Assembly (NCBI GenBank): GCA_036971715.1
Contig: JAVHJL010000006.1
Coordinates: 3,038,001-3,102,000 of the forward strand
Direction of reading: 5' to 3'
Length of the DNA stretch: 64,000 bases
Source: Arthrobotrys musiformis
Taxonomy: Eukaryota > Ascomycota > Orbiliomycetes > Orbiliales > Orbiliaceae
In this document: positions 44,166 to 57,189 of the stretch, in pieces
How positions within the stretch are numbered: the first letter of the stretch is position 1
Layout: each line of letters begins with the position of its first letter
Program-made: the position numbers and the translations under genes
Notes under the pieces: model-generated
What the model was told of the DNA's origin: nothing
The model's database searches: none
Seen by the model: the letters and a program-made list of their open reading frames with translations, nothing else

Positions 44166-47100
44166 ATGAGGGCTGGTGCTGCGCTGGCAGTCCTTCTTGG
44201 ACTTGTTGCCACTCCCTCTCTTGCAGCGGATCCAATCGACTGGAATAATATCGTCTTTGAGTGGGTTACTGTTACAGTCACAGGCAGCGCCTGCCATCCA
44301 TCGTCGACTGCACTTGCGTCAACTTTGGTGTCGACATCTCAATCTACTTCTAATTCTGCTACTGAGTCCGCCGCGGCGAGTTCAGTGACCCAGATACCAT
44401 ATAATTCCCCAGCACAAATACTCGGACAGCCAATTGTCCATGAGGTTGTAACATCGGTACCGCAACCAACGATACAGACTACATGGGAATCAACTGCAAA
44501 ATATGAGTCCTCTTACTCAACAGTCCCCGTGGCGACGGCCACCCTCAGACCAGCCGTCGTGTCGAACGCCAACTTGGCCAATCCGGAAAACTTGCGCCCC
44601 AAGGTTGAGCACGATTTATACTACGCGGGCGACAGCAATTCCGGTATGTAAAAAGTTTCCAACTCGTGCAAGGCTTCGTGAAAGAGATGTGCTAACTTGG
44701 CTAGACTCAAACGATGCGACAACCCCAATTGCAAGTGTGAAGTTAAACTTTACCATGGACGCCGTGAATCTTGAATCATCGAAGATTGATTCCGTGACTT
44801 GCTCACCAAACCCCTCGGGGTCCGGGACGATCATGAAGATAGTTTTCAACGACAAAGAGGCTTATCACATTGCTATGACTACTTGGCCCAAGAACGAAGA
44901 TTTCCTTCTAATAGGATATTTCCCGGGATGCGGAGGCTACTCTGAAGGTCAACGGTCTTTCAGTAGGGTCCACCAGGTCGTCTCTAACGGAGTTCTGACA
45001 ATTACGGCCGCCGTTGAGGATCTTTCCGTCGCGGATGCTATAACTGAAGGTGAAATCAAGTTTGGAAGTTTCAGCTCCAGTGTCGTCTCCCAGAGCGATA
45101 CAAACACTACGGTTCCCTACTACGGTGTTGGAGTACCTGAAGAGTGCTTAGGAGACAAAACAAACGACTTCGATGTTGAATTGGATAACAAACTCGGTGT
45201 TACCAAGGATATTCCATCTTTCATCTCGAGGTATAATGCTAAGAGGGCTATGCGAAGACGCCGTGAAGCTGCTAGGTTTTCTCGAATCCGGTCAGATGAT
45301 GTTCCCAGTCACATTGAGAGGAGATGGAGCATTAGCGGGTTCTTTGACGATATTGGGAAGGTATGTTTGAGAATACTTCCTCCCAACTCAATCTGTTGTA
45401 AACTAACACTTGAGCTATAGGCTATTTCCGACGTTGCTGGGAAGGTTGTGGATACCGTGAAGGATATCGCCGAGGCAGCTTGGGATGGAATTAGCAGTGC
45501 TATGAGAACTATCGGAAAGGAAATTGTAGACGCTGGTAAAACTATCATTGGCACTGTAGCCGACTTTGACTACATTGATACCACAGCTTCATGGGATACC
45601 TTCCTCTCCAAGAAGACAAAGTATCCTAAGTCTGAAAAGATCGGCTCCAAATGGAACACTCCATGGGGATTGCCAGGGCATCTCCTTGGTGCGGATACTG
45701 AAACCGACTCCAGAATCTTCTGTGTCAACTGTGGCGTCAAAGGAGATATCAAGCTCAACGGACATCTGACCTTCAGTCTCAAGGATGGATTGAAGGCAGC
45801 GACCTTCACCATGAACGGAACAATGAGCAGCAATCTCCAATTCGGATTCTGGGCGCAGGCCAAATTGGAAGTCAGCACCTCGACCGAACTCTTCGACATT
45901 CCACTTGGCCCCATCACTGTGCCTGGGCTCTTCGATATCGGTCCGCAGATTATCGTCAATGCGGAGGCAACCGCCAGTATTGCTACCGCCGGTATGATGA
46001 CCGCGGGTTTCTCGATGAACTGGAATCCTTATATGAAGATCAATATGATTGATTGGACTACCGAAACCAAGGGATGGGAGCCTACTCTCCACCCCATGAT
46101 CCAACTAGATGGTGAAATAGTCGCCAGTGTCGGCGTCGAAATGCCAATTATGATGGGTTTCGGTATTAACCTTTTGAAAGGTTGGTTCTTGGAGCAGATT
46201 GTAGTCTCAGAGACTCCGGGTGTTAGCCTTTCCGCAAGGTACGCCGGCCGAGTTCGAGTCGATGATAAAGGGAAATCTGCGGGAATCGATGGGGCTATGG
46301 AGACTGATGATGGGTTTACTTGTCCAAACAAGGTCGCATTGTTCTTGGACTTCACGAACTCTATTGACTTCCAAGTAACCGATATCATTAAGAAGAACTT
46401 GGGTAAGGCCACAGTCCCTCTTTGGAGACAGTGTCTTGGAGGAAATCCAAATACAAGCTCTACTACCACAACAGATTCGACAACTTCAACTACGAGCGCA
46501 GAAACTTCCACGGCATCTGCGACAACCACAGAAACACCCACGACATCTGTGACAACCACCGAGACTTCAACTCCGACTCCTAATCCATATCCCGTCACTC
46601 CAATTGTACAGAAACGCCAGGAGCAAACTTTCACAACTTTGACTACTATGGCGACATTTACAACTACTCAAGATGGCTCTAGTGGAACTACAACTTATAT
46701 CACCAGCTCAGTTGTTATGTCTGTTGTTCCGGTTGCTGCCACATCAGCTGTGAGCTCAGAATTTAGTGAATCTGATAGTGGCAGGACCACTTCCAGTGTT
46801 AATAGCTCTGAGTTCCCGACTTTCACAAGTTATCACAATACTACAACGAAGAGCGAAGAAACGACTTCTAGCAGTTATGAGTCAACTAGCTTAGAGAGCA
46901 CAAGCACGGTTGAGACTATCACCACTACAACTACCGCGTTCGAGACTTCAACTTTTGATTCTTCTTCGAGCGTAACATCTACCCCTACATTCTATACGAC
47001 TCGTTCTTTTGGTAATGAGACTACAACATATGTTGCTACTGAAGGTACAACTGCATCCCCTGCTCTCTCAACGTCAACATTTACCAGCATTGCCCCATTC

Positions 47101-47679
47101 CGTAACACGACATCAATCTACTTAAAGGGTAATAGCACTACTACCCGGTTTACCTCTGCTACTTCAACCTTGAAATCTACTTCTACGGCGCCAACTTCCA
47201 CGCTTACATTCCCCAAAGTTATCATTAAGGATGCCGCCGACGGCCTTTTCCTGAACACTAACGCGGATGGCACCCTCTTCCTCTGCAACGGCCACTGCGG
47301 CTCCCCCGCGGAATTCTACACACGGTCATCTATCGTCGTAGGAGATACTCAAGATCGTGTGATCCACATCTACTCGCAAGAGTTGGAGAACTACGGCGTG
47401 AGTAGACTCCGATTACACCATCTCGACAAGCTGCCGAACACATCTGTCATTGTTGGGTTTTATGAGTTCCAGCCGACCAAGGTTGTCGCTGTATCTTCCG
47501 CAAACCCCAATATCTTCCTGCTGCCTGTGGCGTGTAGGATTGAAGGACAACCGACGAAGATGTTTGTTGTGAAGGAGTTGGAAAGCGGTATCGAAACATT
47601 GAAGAGCCTGGGTGCCACCATCGCGGGTGGTAAGGTCCTTGAGTGTTCAGTGAAGAATTTGGACCTTGTAACGGTTTGA
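44166..47679 (+). CDS. Large secreted modular protein (DUF7029/DUF7223-like) with mucin region
   Basis: Three exons (44166-44643, 44705-45360, 45421-47679) give 1130 residues. Order of parts: signal peptide 1-20 (MRAGAALAVLLGLVATPSLA); Ser/Thr-rich linker; a beta-rich domain at about 165-270 (VKLNFTMDAV, YFPGCGGYSEGQRSF) resembling fungal DUF7029; a strongly basic stretch at about 340-365 (AKRAMRRRREAARF ... HIERR) that could be a Kex2 site; an amphipathic segment at about 368-425 (FFDDIGKAISDVAGK, VKDIAEAAWDGISSAM); a beta-rich domain to about 700 resembling DUF7223 (family names from memory); a Ser/Thr mucin-like region 717-970; and a compact C-terminal domain. Function is unknown; cell-wall or extracellular location is inferred. 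The mucin region would be O-glycosylated. Introns are 61 and 60 nt. Confidence 0.85.
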
Positions 47680-48087
47680 TTTGTTTACTCTCGTTGTCTT
47701 TCATACGTTTGAATTTTAAATAACATTTCAGATACGATCAATATATTGCTTTTATACCTACCTCATTTCAACATGTTTGGAACGTTTATGACATGGAGCG
47801 AGCATTTTTCAACACTCATGATCATTTTTTATCTTGTATATATTTCTTTCTACAGTAACGAATATCATATCCATTCATGAAAATTCCGCGATATTCGTAT
47901 TTCATATATTCGCTCAAACCTCGCGCCTTTGGGGGGGTATCCCAGCTTGCAAGCCAGTAATTCCAGCGCAAACATAGCAATTACCGCACCCCCCTCCCTT
48001 AGCTAAGGCCCCGCGGATAGTACATCCTTTCCCACGCCACGAAGCCATGCACGGGTAAAGAGATTATTCACGATCCATGTGTTAAAA
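47680..48087. other. Intergenic between two secreted-protein genes
   Basis: 408 bases, AT-rich at first, then a G8/C-rich patch near 47930-48000. No gene. Confidence 0.6.
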
Positions 48088-50194
48088 ATGCGACGGACAA
48101 AAACACCTGGTGGCACGTTGCGTGCTGCAGCCCTATTGCTAGGCTGGTGGGTTTCTACCGCAGATTCTTACTATTTTGCGGCTGTGAGGAGTAATCCTAC
48201 CCGGCCGCAGGGCCTTCCGGTTTGGGGATGGCAGCCGTTGGGAGCTGCGGATGATATGGGGTGTAAAACTGCGGGTAGTCAGCAGTTGGGATGGGTTAGT
48301 AGTATACGTACCAATCTCCAAACTCTTTTGGGGATTCGTCCCACAAAATCTTTTTTTAAGAGAGTATAGAATGCTAATAGAAGATGGGGTGGAAATATAA
48401 TAGCTGCAAGCCTTTGGGGTTATAAACCAGCAAACCCCACCCCCCGGCTGGCCCAACGGTAACGCCGAGGGTTTCATATTCTACACCGACGCGAACTGCC
48501 GGATCGAACAATCCGAAAAGGTCCTCTATGTCAAATTCGATCCGAATTCCGCCAGCCCTCAGTTTGCGAACTTGCGGAATTTAGCATGGGAGGTGGATGA
48601 AGAGAATACAATGTCCCTCGCGGACAATAAATACCAAAGTTACCGGGAGGTGAGAGCCAACAACGGCGATCTGCAAAGGATCCTACCGCAGCAGGTACAG
48701 TTACCGGCTACGTATGTCTACCCTGCACAACAGTACGCAGAAGACGGTGGTCCTCCAACTTGGGGTGGAGAAGTCATGGCGGACGGTGTGACAAGATTGA
48801 ACGTTCTACCGCCGCAGCAGGGAACGCAGCCTAACCCACGTGCTACCGTCTTCGACGCTTTGTTATCGTTAATGTCCGGGTTAGGACACGATTTGGCGAC
48901 TCAGCAGCAATTAACGCTGTACGCGGACGAGAGCCTTCGGATTCTGGGGATGCCTGGTATGCCGCTGAATGTGGGATCGTATAAAGCCTCGCCGTCGAAA
49001 GTGCTGGATTTTAATACGATCGATATGAGCCAAAGTACTCCCAATTACAATTTTAACCTTGGCTTGAACCAGGGGACGGGGATGAACGTGGAGCCGCAGG
49101 ATACCACAGCCGGTACCGGTACTATGGCTAGGATCAACCTTCCACTGTACGGTGATACGGATATAAACCAACCGATCGGCAGAGGACGGAGGACAAATCG
49201 GTTTAACCATCCGTACTTCGAAGATGAAGAGTCAGAGCCGCAGAGTGACCGGATTGTAAATGAACCAATGTCCCCATTGAACTTGGAAAACTTTGAAGCT
49301 CTTGACGAACAATTTGATCCCAGTCGTATCATGCTGAGCTTAATGACGAAATGGGAGACCGTTCTTCAAGAGAATGAAATCGTGAGGTCCGCAGCAGTTC
49401 GACGGTACGACCAAAATGAAGAGGATCTGGATACGAGAGATAGACTTAGAGAGTCAGTCCAGTTAATGGCCAACGGAATGGAATGGATTGAAAATGTGCA
49501 AGCTACAACAAAAGCACTCGTCGAGGCCCAAAACCAACTCCTAGAGGCCCTCCAAGAACTAGAAGATGAACACAAGGCCGAGGCAGAAGTATACCAAAGA
49601 GAGCTCGATTCGATCCAACGTTTCAGGACCGAATACGAGTCAACATTCATCCCATCACAAGAGGACACCGCAAGATATGAAGCAAGCAATGCACAGATAA
49701 CACAAGCGCAAGAATTATACGACGGTGCTGTCGAAACTTTGGAGAGCCAGTATCAACGATATTCATGGGACTTCCGCCAAAATGAGGAAGACTTTTATAA
49801 CTACTATCTGAAAGTTTTCCGATACCTTCGAAATCTCGAGATTCGGTTGAGGGTTTTGAAAGATGAATTGGGGCTTGGAGAGGATAGTCCGGTGATTATT
49901 TATGGAGTTCCGGACGACGACACCGGGAATGTCTACCATCCACCTAGTAGCTACAACGAACAAATCGAACTAATCAATATAGGAGGTGGGGATGACCTCA
50001 ACGTTGCTCAAAACTACGAAGAGAGAAAAGAGCAAAGCGAAGAAGGAGAAGAGATTGAGTTTCAACAAGAGGCGATAAATTCGAGTCCGGAAGGAAGTGG
50101 GGAGGTTGTCAGCTACATGGAAGGTACGAACGTGAACCCGGAAGCGACGGATTTTGACCCGAATAGCCTCCAGGACCCAGAAGACCAAATTTAG
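48088..50194 (+). CDS. Secreted acidic coiled-coil protein, unknown function
   Basis: Two exons (48088-48294, 48431-50194; donor GTTAGT, acceptor ACCAG, phase 0) give 656 residues. Exon 1 starts MRRTKTPGGTLRAAALLLGW, a signal peptide with a basic start, then SYYFAAVRSNPTRP and VWGWQPLG. The junction GSQQLGW / QTPPPGWPNGNAEGF keeps the frame and joins two Trp/Pro/Gly-rich segments. The middle is rich in Asn, Gln, Thr and Pro. Residues about 370-540 are a long acidic coiled coil (LVEAQNQLLEALQELEDEHK, YNYYLKVFRYLRNLEIRLRV). The C-terminus is acidic and disordered. I recognise no named domain. Its position 0.4 kb behind another large secreted orphan, on the same strand, may be meaningful. The second exon alone also has no ATG at its left end, which supports the upstream exon. 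Confidence 0.75.
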
Positions 50195-50514
50195 ATGTAT
50201 AAACAGCCGATTCCCTCGCGCATTATATAATTATCGATTGTTTCCAGAGAGTTTATATACAACGAATTTGAAGTATCGCTATCAATTGGGAAAACAATAC
50301 ATATATATCTCCTAGGGAGAACTAGAACACTGCGGCAGTTAAGCAAATTGTAAATCTTTTAGCTGATAGATCCAAAGGTTTAAAGCTTAGGTACAAGTGA
50401 TTTTTCGCTCGTAAAAAGAAACATTTAAATTTATAGGTGCCCTTCTTCGATGATTTAAATGGTAGGTACGAACAAAACCTAAGAATCTTTCATAAACGGG
50501 AATACTTAGCAAGT
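50195..50514. other. Convergent 3' intergenic
   Basis: AT-rich spacer between the stops of the coiled-coil gene and the minus-strand kinase gene. Nothing else seen. Confidence 0.6.
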
Positions 50515-52068
50515 TTACTCTATATCTTCTTCGTCGTCGTGGAGATGGGCGAATAAATCATCCGTCAATTTCATCGCTTCGGCAGCTGATACCCTGGTCT
50601 CATTCGAGCAGCATAGTTGAACCACCTTCCTCGCTGTCTCTGGCAACAAACCTAACTCGCTTTCTGTGGGGTCCCCGACTTCGGGCATTTTCCCTAGCCA
50701 AATTTCTAGTATAGTTTTGCCCATAGCGTAGACCATACTGATACCTAACTCTGGGTGTTGGTCCACAGATTCCCTTCTCTTATTCGGGCCATAAGAACTC
50801 GTATGCTCATGTTTGTGCTGCCCCGCCATGGATTGGGGTCGGAATGCGGCAGAGCTTTTCGAATTTTCCAGATCAATGATCTTTAGTTTGCCGGGGTTTA
50901 TCAGTGATGGCTTTGTGGTGGTACTACTCCTTCTTTCGGCGCGATTCCTTTCGATTGTTACCCTCCCAATCGCGATATCTTCGGAATGCAAGATGTGGTT
51001 TGTATATTGATCCTCTGGTAGGCCATCAGCTGTATCTAGTACTATATTTTCGCATTTGAGGTCCCAGTGCTCGAAGCCGGCGGACTCTAGTGCGGCTATG
51101 GCGTGAACGATCTGGCGGAACCAGCAGATCTTGATCTCCTCGGGGATGACGGTGGTGTAACAGTGAGTCGTTAGATCTCTTTGGGGGTGGTAGGTGAATA
51201 AAGCCCCAATGAACTGGGTATTGACTTCCTCCAGTTCATCTTCCACTGCGCTGTCACTAGCGAGCTTTGATCCGTCCGCTGCTCCCTCATCCTCGATATC
51301 ATGTATGTAGACCAATCCAACAATCCTTACAAGCCATTTTTCTAAGTCAGGTCCCTTTGCTACCAATCTTTTATAGTTCGTAACCTCAAAACTAAGGCTG
51401 GATGCCTCTCTTGCGAAATCTACGGCCTTATAGATGCATTTAGTTTGCCCAGCTCCCGAGCCCGACGTAGCTGGAGACTTTGCAATGCGAATATTCGGGC
51501 GGATCTCCCTTGCCTCCAGAAATTTCAGGGAGGAGTAGTGGATTTTGGGGACCTCAGGGTCGGATATAATGGCAGTATGAGAGATCGAAGGGGGTGGGAG
51601 GGGATCCGACAATGTGTCACCGGTCAGGGAAAACCCGAAACGGCTGTGGAATGGTAGATTTGAAGTCGCATCCTTCTTGAACAGGCTCAGCAGGTGCTCT
51701 GACAACAAATCCGTAACCCTCTTCACGCAATCATGCTCAGAAGATCGGAAGTTATCCAGCACGAAATTGGAATGCGAAGTTGCATCGGAATGGTCATCAC
51801 GGTGGAGGTCGAGATAGATGTGTTGAGGTGTTGCAGACGCCGAATTGGAGAACCAGACTTCCAGGCGGGTCAACGCCGTCGACGCGGCGGGTTCATCAGG
51901 CGTGGTGTGTGCTTTCTCATAGAGGAGATTCGGTCTTTAGCGGGACGTTACGTAACGCCGAGTTCAATTCATGCTGTGTATCAGCAATGGCGAGCTACTC
52001 TTATTATACACCCTTGGTGGGACCGCACTGAAGGACTTAGCTTACTCGTATGAGTCTACGGAGGCCAT
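50515..52068 (-). CDS. Divergent fungal protein kinase-like protein
   Basis: Two exons on the minus strand: a 23-nt first exon (52046-52068, MASVDSYE) and 50515-51934, giving 480 residues. The long frame has no ATG before residue 380, so an upstream exon is required; the GTAAGC donor and the AAAG acceptor at 51935 give matching phase 2. A non-kinase N-terminal half is followed by a kinase-like region: a possible ATP-binding Lys177 in CIYKAV, the catalytic loop HWDLKCEN (His297, Asp299) in place of HRDLKPEN, and KIIDLEN (Asp362) in place of DFG. The key Lys and both Asp remain, so activity is possible. Such kinases are numerous in filamentous fungi; targets unknown. The C-terminus is acidic (DDEEDIE). 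Confidence 0.75.
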
Positions 52069-53153
52069 TGTGGCGATGGAAATACTGGTTTACTACTGGC
52101 GATGGCTTATGCTCGGAGGATATGCAGTGGGTCCGAAACTAGTTCGTGGGGCGGGGAGGAATGCGGATAGCTTCATGATCATATTGATGTTGGTTCCTGT
52201 TGCGTGTGGAGCGGGAGCTTGCCGTAGACGGCTAATTGTCGTCGCTGTTGGCTTGTCCTAACTCGGAATTCCAACGTCAACGCACGAATCACATCAAGGA
52301 ATGGGAACTCATGGAAAACCCTGGTATTGGGCACAGGCGGCATGAGTGAGATTATATGGTCTGCGAATGAAGTGACTCTCTAGCTAGTGATGGAACTGGA
52401 GGGTTGCCTTTTTTTATTGAGGTAATGATTCTCTATGTGTGTTTTGCATCGTCTTAGTAGTAATTTCAGGGACAGCCTCTCCTGAAGAACTGTAGACTGT
52501 TGAAACTTTGATGTTAGAACCCTTCTTCCAGCGAATTAATATTGACTAGTTTCCATAGAATAACGGCTTAGTTCGTTGATATAATACGTTTTGGATCCAT
52601 GGAGGGCTTCGAAATTTAACAGTCTTAGGAGCCGAATGAGGTGCTCATTGTCGACCTGAATTCAATGCACATGTAAATTTGTTCTCTGATAAATAAATAT
52701 ACATAGAGGTTCATTAGGTTATGGATTCAACCTTTGATTCTCGTGGCCATCTTTCTTTTCGCAATTAACGATGACTGCTTTGCCTTCTTGCTTTACAAAT
52801 CCTATAGACAATTGACGTAAAATGGGAGCTCGTATATTGCCAATCTAGGTAATTTATCAACATACCCAAAGAGGGAATTATGTAAATTAGCGCATGTCCT
52901 GTTTGGGAAATGTCTGGGCGGCTCCCAACACGTGCGGCCCGTTTCCCCAAGCTCACGCACCGCTCTCATTCCTCCCACAAGACACCACCAATCCATCTCT
53001 TCTTCTTGACCAGCGGTCCCCCATCGTCGTCTCGAACGGTGCTTCTTCCTTCCACCTTCGCGCCTGCTCACCGAGCTAGATATCACCGTACGCACCTCCT
53101 CTTTCGCACCGGCATCCATACCCTCCCACGCTCTCTCCACAAAACATCCCACA
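52069..53153. other. Divergent intergenic, kinase and LSM12 promoters
   Basis: No gene. The minus-strand frame at 52802-53269 is antisense to the LSM12 leader and first exon and is rejected. The last 250 bases are CT-rich, as in a fungal promoter. Confidence 0.6.
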
Positions 53154-54080
53154 ATGGACGGACGACGAGGCTCAACTGGCCCTGCCAATGCTTCCTCCCG
53201 AGGCTCCAACTCCGGGTACTCGTCTCCAGCTGCGGGTCCAGGACCTCTAGCGAGCGTCGATTGGGTCATTGGTACTCGGTGAGTTTCTCCTTCAAGCTCC
53301 TTTTCTCACAGCCATGAACTCAACTGACCGAACTGGACTACAGTGTCAAGATCACGACCATACTCGACGACACCATCGAAGGCAACATCTTCTCCTACGA
53401 TACAACAGCCAACTGCGTAACTCTCGTCACTGGTCCTAATGCTACGTCTACACTCTCCAAGAACACCCCTGTCAACGTTCGCATCCTCAAGATTCCCTTC
53501 CTCAAAGATGTCGCAGTTATCGCACCGTCGAAACCACCACAGAATGCTTCAACATCGAAGGGTCCGTTCAGTGCTGCCGAGCCACAGATACGAGCGTTGA
53601 GCTTGAGAGCGATCCGGGATAGGGAAATGGGAGCTCTCAGAGCCGAGTCTGAAAAGCTGCAGGGGCATGGGGTTGGGGTTACCGTAGAGGGACAGGACAT
53701 ATTCAATGCTCTGAGCAAGACGTATGTTTGGATCACATCTTTCCTGGCTATCCGTGGAATGGTCTACTGACTTGGGAACATAGAATGCCGTGCCGGTGGC
53801 AAGGAAAGGACATTGTCGTGCTCGATACTATCATCATCCAAGAGCCATATACACCCGAGAAATGCAGCTCGCCGAATCCTAGCGGGCAAAACGCACTGAC
53901 CCGAGTAAAGAAAGTGGTACGTTAGACTGGTGTTTATATCCCTGATGATAGAGCGTGCTGAGAAGCTAACTGGAATTTTTTCGCAATTTCTAGCTGGAAG
54001 GAGAGCGGAAACGATTAGATACCGTAAGACGGAGCAACGCTAGCACACCGAATCCGCCGGGAGATCGGAAAGGAGGATAG
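53154..54080 (+). CDS. LSM12-like protein
   Basis: Four exons (53154-53278, 53344-53721, 53784-53916, 53994-54080) give 240 residues. After a Gly/Ser-rich start, an LSm domain runs from about 35 to 105 (SVDWVIGTRVKITTILDD, EGNIFSYDTTANCVTLV, VRILKIPFLKDV). The anticodon-binding-like AD domain follows at about 125-215 (LSLRAIRDREMGALRAES, GVTVEGQDIFNALSKTMPC, VVLDTIIIQEPYTPEKC). This order is diagnostic of LSM12, which joins ataxin-2/Pbp1 and RNA-binding complexes in the cytoplasm. The tail is short and basic. Introns are 65, 62 and 77 nt; the last has a GCTAAC branch site and a GTACGT donor. Confidence 0.92.
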
Positions 54081-57000
54081 TGCCCTTCGCCTGATCGTGC
54101 GAATCATCAAAAGGCGAGCGGAAGTCCCAGGGTATCTACAGCGAAGAGGGGACTGGATAGGCTAAGATCATGACCCTAACTATTCTTGTCCGGATATCTT
54201 CCTCATGTTTACCCGCTTCCCTCGAAGGCAATGGCTATTTCTCGTTTTATATCTTCATTTTCTTTGTTTTACATTTTTGTGGGCTCTACCGGAAGGGCTA
54301 CTGTATATGCATGAGATGGGTGAGCGATGGAATATCTTTAATTGAATGGTGACAAAAACAATGAAAAACTTTTGATACCCCACAGTCCACCGGAAATTCA
54401 GAGCTATGGCCTTAAAAAGAAAAGGAGTCTATATACTTCGAGATTTATGAATGTTGCACGCGAGCTGGTGCCACGCCCTGGACTTTAAGCCCCAACACAA
54501 AAAATGCCACATATGAGCGATGCACGCTTGCCATAGTTAATTCTGAGAATGATGCTTTAGATGTCTCGAGGCTAGCTTTAGATTACGAGACTAGCTTTAG
54601 ATAAATATAAATGTATACCTAGTAAGTACTTACCCCTAAGACTGGGTAGGTATACTTATGTGCCTACCTAAGGTACTGAACTTACGCAAGCAGCACAGGG
54701 AAATATATAGGAATATACACATGTTCTATAGGACCGACAGCTAATCATAATCGTTCCAATATACTCCGTATTAATATATTGTTGGAGATATTCAGATACC
54801 CTGCAGATTGCCGAACTATTCCATATTTAATATAAACCATAAATGCATGAATAAATAAATAATATGCGGTTTTCCTGCAAAGTCTGCGCTGAAGAGAGCT
54901 TAAGACCTAGGCCTACTAAGATTTAACATAACTCCAACCACCTTTCAGCAAGGACCTATCCCACTACACCACCCCCCAAAAAACGCCCAATCCTGCCCGT
55001 CGTGTATGAGTACGCGGGCTCAGGGCCACTCTACCAATTGGGCTTATTGTATCAACAAAGCAAGCAAGACAAGTATAGACGCCTAACTCACCCAGAAACA
55101 TCGGGGGACGTCGAGAGCCTTATGAGCAACGATCACACATATGCCCTGATACAAGCCTTCCGGAAACTTCGGGGGCGGCCTCCTATACGCCAGCTGTCCA
55201 TGGTAATATCGAAATCTCCGCCATCGAACCTTTAGTCGAACATATTGCTAATTTCAATCCTAGATTTGGCTATATAACACGGCCTCGGAAATATCTGCTC
55301 GGTACAATATCTAGTATTGATGTATATATATATATATATATACCAGCAGATACTTTACGGCTTTGAAACACCCCGCGTGCTCTCTGAGGTAATACATACT
55401 GCATCCGTTTGTACACCAAAAAAGTTTGAGGATGTTATGCTAATAGTCTAGAAACGTGTGGCCTAAGCTTTTCTCTCTGCTACGAGACAACGAGTGACGA
55501 GAAAGAACATCGGGCGGATAGGGTATGGGAACTAGCGCGGACGAGAAATATCAAGCTCTTGTTGGAGTTGGAAAACGGAATCGCGGTTGTTGTAGGCTAT
55601 TTGACTCCTACGGACCGACCCAAGAGTTACCAGAGTCGAGGGCGGACATACAAAAGGTGGACGCACCACATTTGCGACTCGGTGTACATGAATAATTTTT
55701 CTATATACACTTCACGATTCCTCTATGGAACCGGACTACCTTGGATCTTGATATAGGAACGATATCAAGATTGAATTTGATCGCCTGCTTGGATTTAACG
55801 TTTAAGAGAGTTTCATGGATATCGATGCCAGTTACTTGTGAATAATTGCACAGCTCAATTGATCGCCGTGGATACTTTATAATCAGCTGAAGGCTACACG
55901 AATTTAATTTAATTTACGATTTACAATAGGCAAATTTATGAACTAGACATAAGCGTGAAGTTGGTCTCGAGATCGGTAGAAAACGCACGCACAGTTCGAT
56001 ATCAACTCAATAGCTAGTTAGGCCTAAGTCAATTATTTGTAGGTAGCAACTAGTCTAGACACAAGGGTAGCAACGCCGAATTTCACAAAGGATCTACTAT
56101 TCCGAATTGGCCGGGCTCCAACAATAAAGCATTTGTAGTCTGGGGGTCACCAAAGCATTTGGTCATGTGTTGAATCTAATCAAACAGCCTATATATCAGG
56201 GCTTATGCGGTCACTCTTTGTGCGGTCTGTGTACATGTACGAGACCAGGCTTATGCAGAAGATATTAGTAGTATTGCCTAACTATGGAGTATACTCACAC
56301 CGAATAGACGCCGTTAGCATGGCCTCGAATATCGACCACTGGACCATGATTATGGTCTGGAGAGGTAACTTCAGTAAACCAGTATGTTTCCGACGATGCA
56401 TTGCAAAGGCAAACTGACGGTCACACTTACGAGCGGAAATTGCTATCTAGAGAAGGATACCACAATTCGCATGTTCGCTCTTTATTGGGGCGTCTACAGG
56501 TTCTTCGGTGAGCGATTTTTAATTGCCATATCGAGGATGGGAAAGGATCCAGTGGCTATACCCCGCAACTTGAGGAAGGCTGTCCCTCTCTAATGAGGCT
56601 TAGACTGTACAGCTGATCGTCCGGTTAATAGTATCGAATCCCGTTACAGTCTTATCCTGTCTAATCAGGATAACCTTCCAAGCGAAGAAAAATAAATAGG
56701 TATTTACACGATATCTCCTTCTGGGTCTCGTTTCTTCAGTAGCGCTGAAGGAACATTTGTGCCCTTTAATACAAAATTTAATACACCGTTCACCATAGGA
56801 TTAGAAATTTTTACCTCTGAAAAGCCTTTTGGAGACCAAGGTTGATTCGAACGGGATGATAGATAAATCTTTTCTCCCCGCTTGAATCGTGAAATCTAGT
56901 TCTCCCATACAGTACTACCGCCGGCATTGCAAAAGTCTGACATTACCACATATACTCTACGGATTTCGAAAAACTTGATTCGAATATTATATATCGTTCA

Positions 57001-57189
57001 CCACTTGCTATACTCTGCTCCATTTCATTTGCATCTCCCTTCATTATCACCACGTCGCCACCATTTTCCACCAGTTTGTTTTATCACGCGAGACATGCTC
57101 GTCTTCCGACACCCTCCTCTGACACTCTGTTCTACTCACGAAATTACCGATCAATCAACTTGAAGTTCCAACACTGTTCACCGTTACCA
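54081..57189. other. 3.1 kb gene-free, AT-rich
   Basis: No gene can be supported. Short frames at 55002-55235, 55559-55756, 56205-56417 and 56384-56593 show no domain. There is a TAGGTA/TACCTA-rich patch at 54615-54670, a (TA)n run at 55323-55342, and three copies of TACGAGAC (54584, 55481, 56238). The copy at 54584 is flanked by short CTAGCTTTAGA repeats. It could be decayed repeat DNA. The last 200 bases are CT-rich and precede the membrane-protein gene. Confidence 0.5.
55323..55342. repeat. (TA)n microsatellite
   Basis: Ten uninterrupted TA units in gene-free DNA. Confidence 0.9.

Noticed and set aside
52802..53269. 155-codon minus-strand frame antisense to LSM12 exon 1
   Set aside because: It mirrors the coding frame and CT-rich leader of LSM12 and has no domain of its own.
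54081..57189. Transposon remnant in the AT-rich gene-free region
   Set aside because: No terminal repeats, target duplications or transposase/reverse-transcriptase fragments could be seen.
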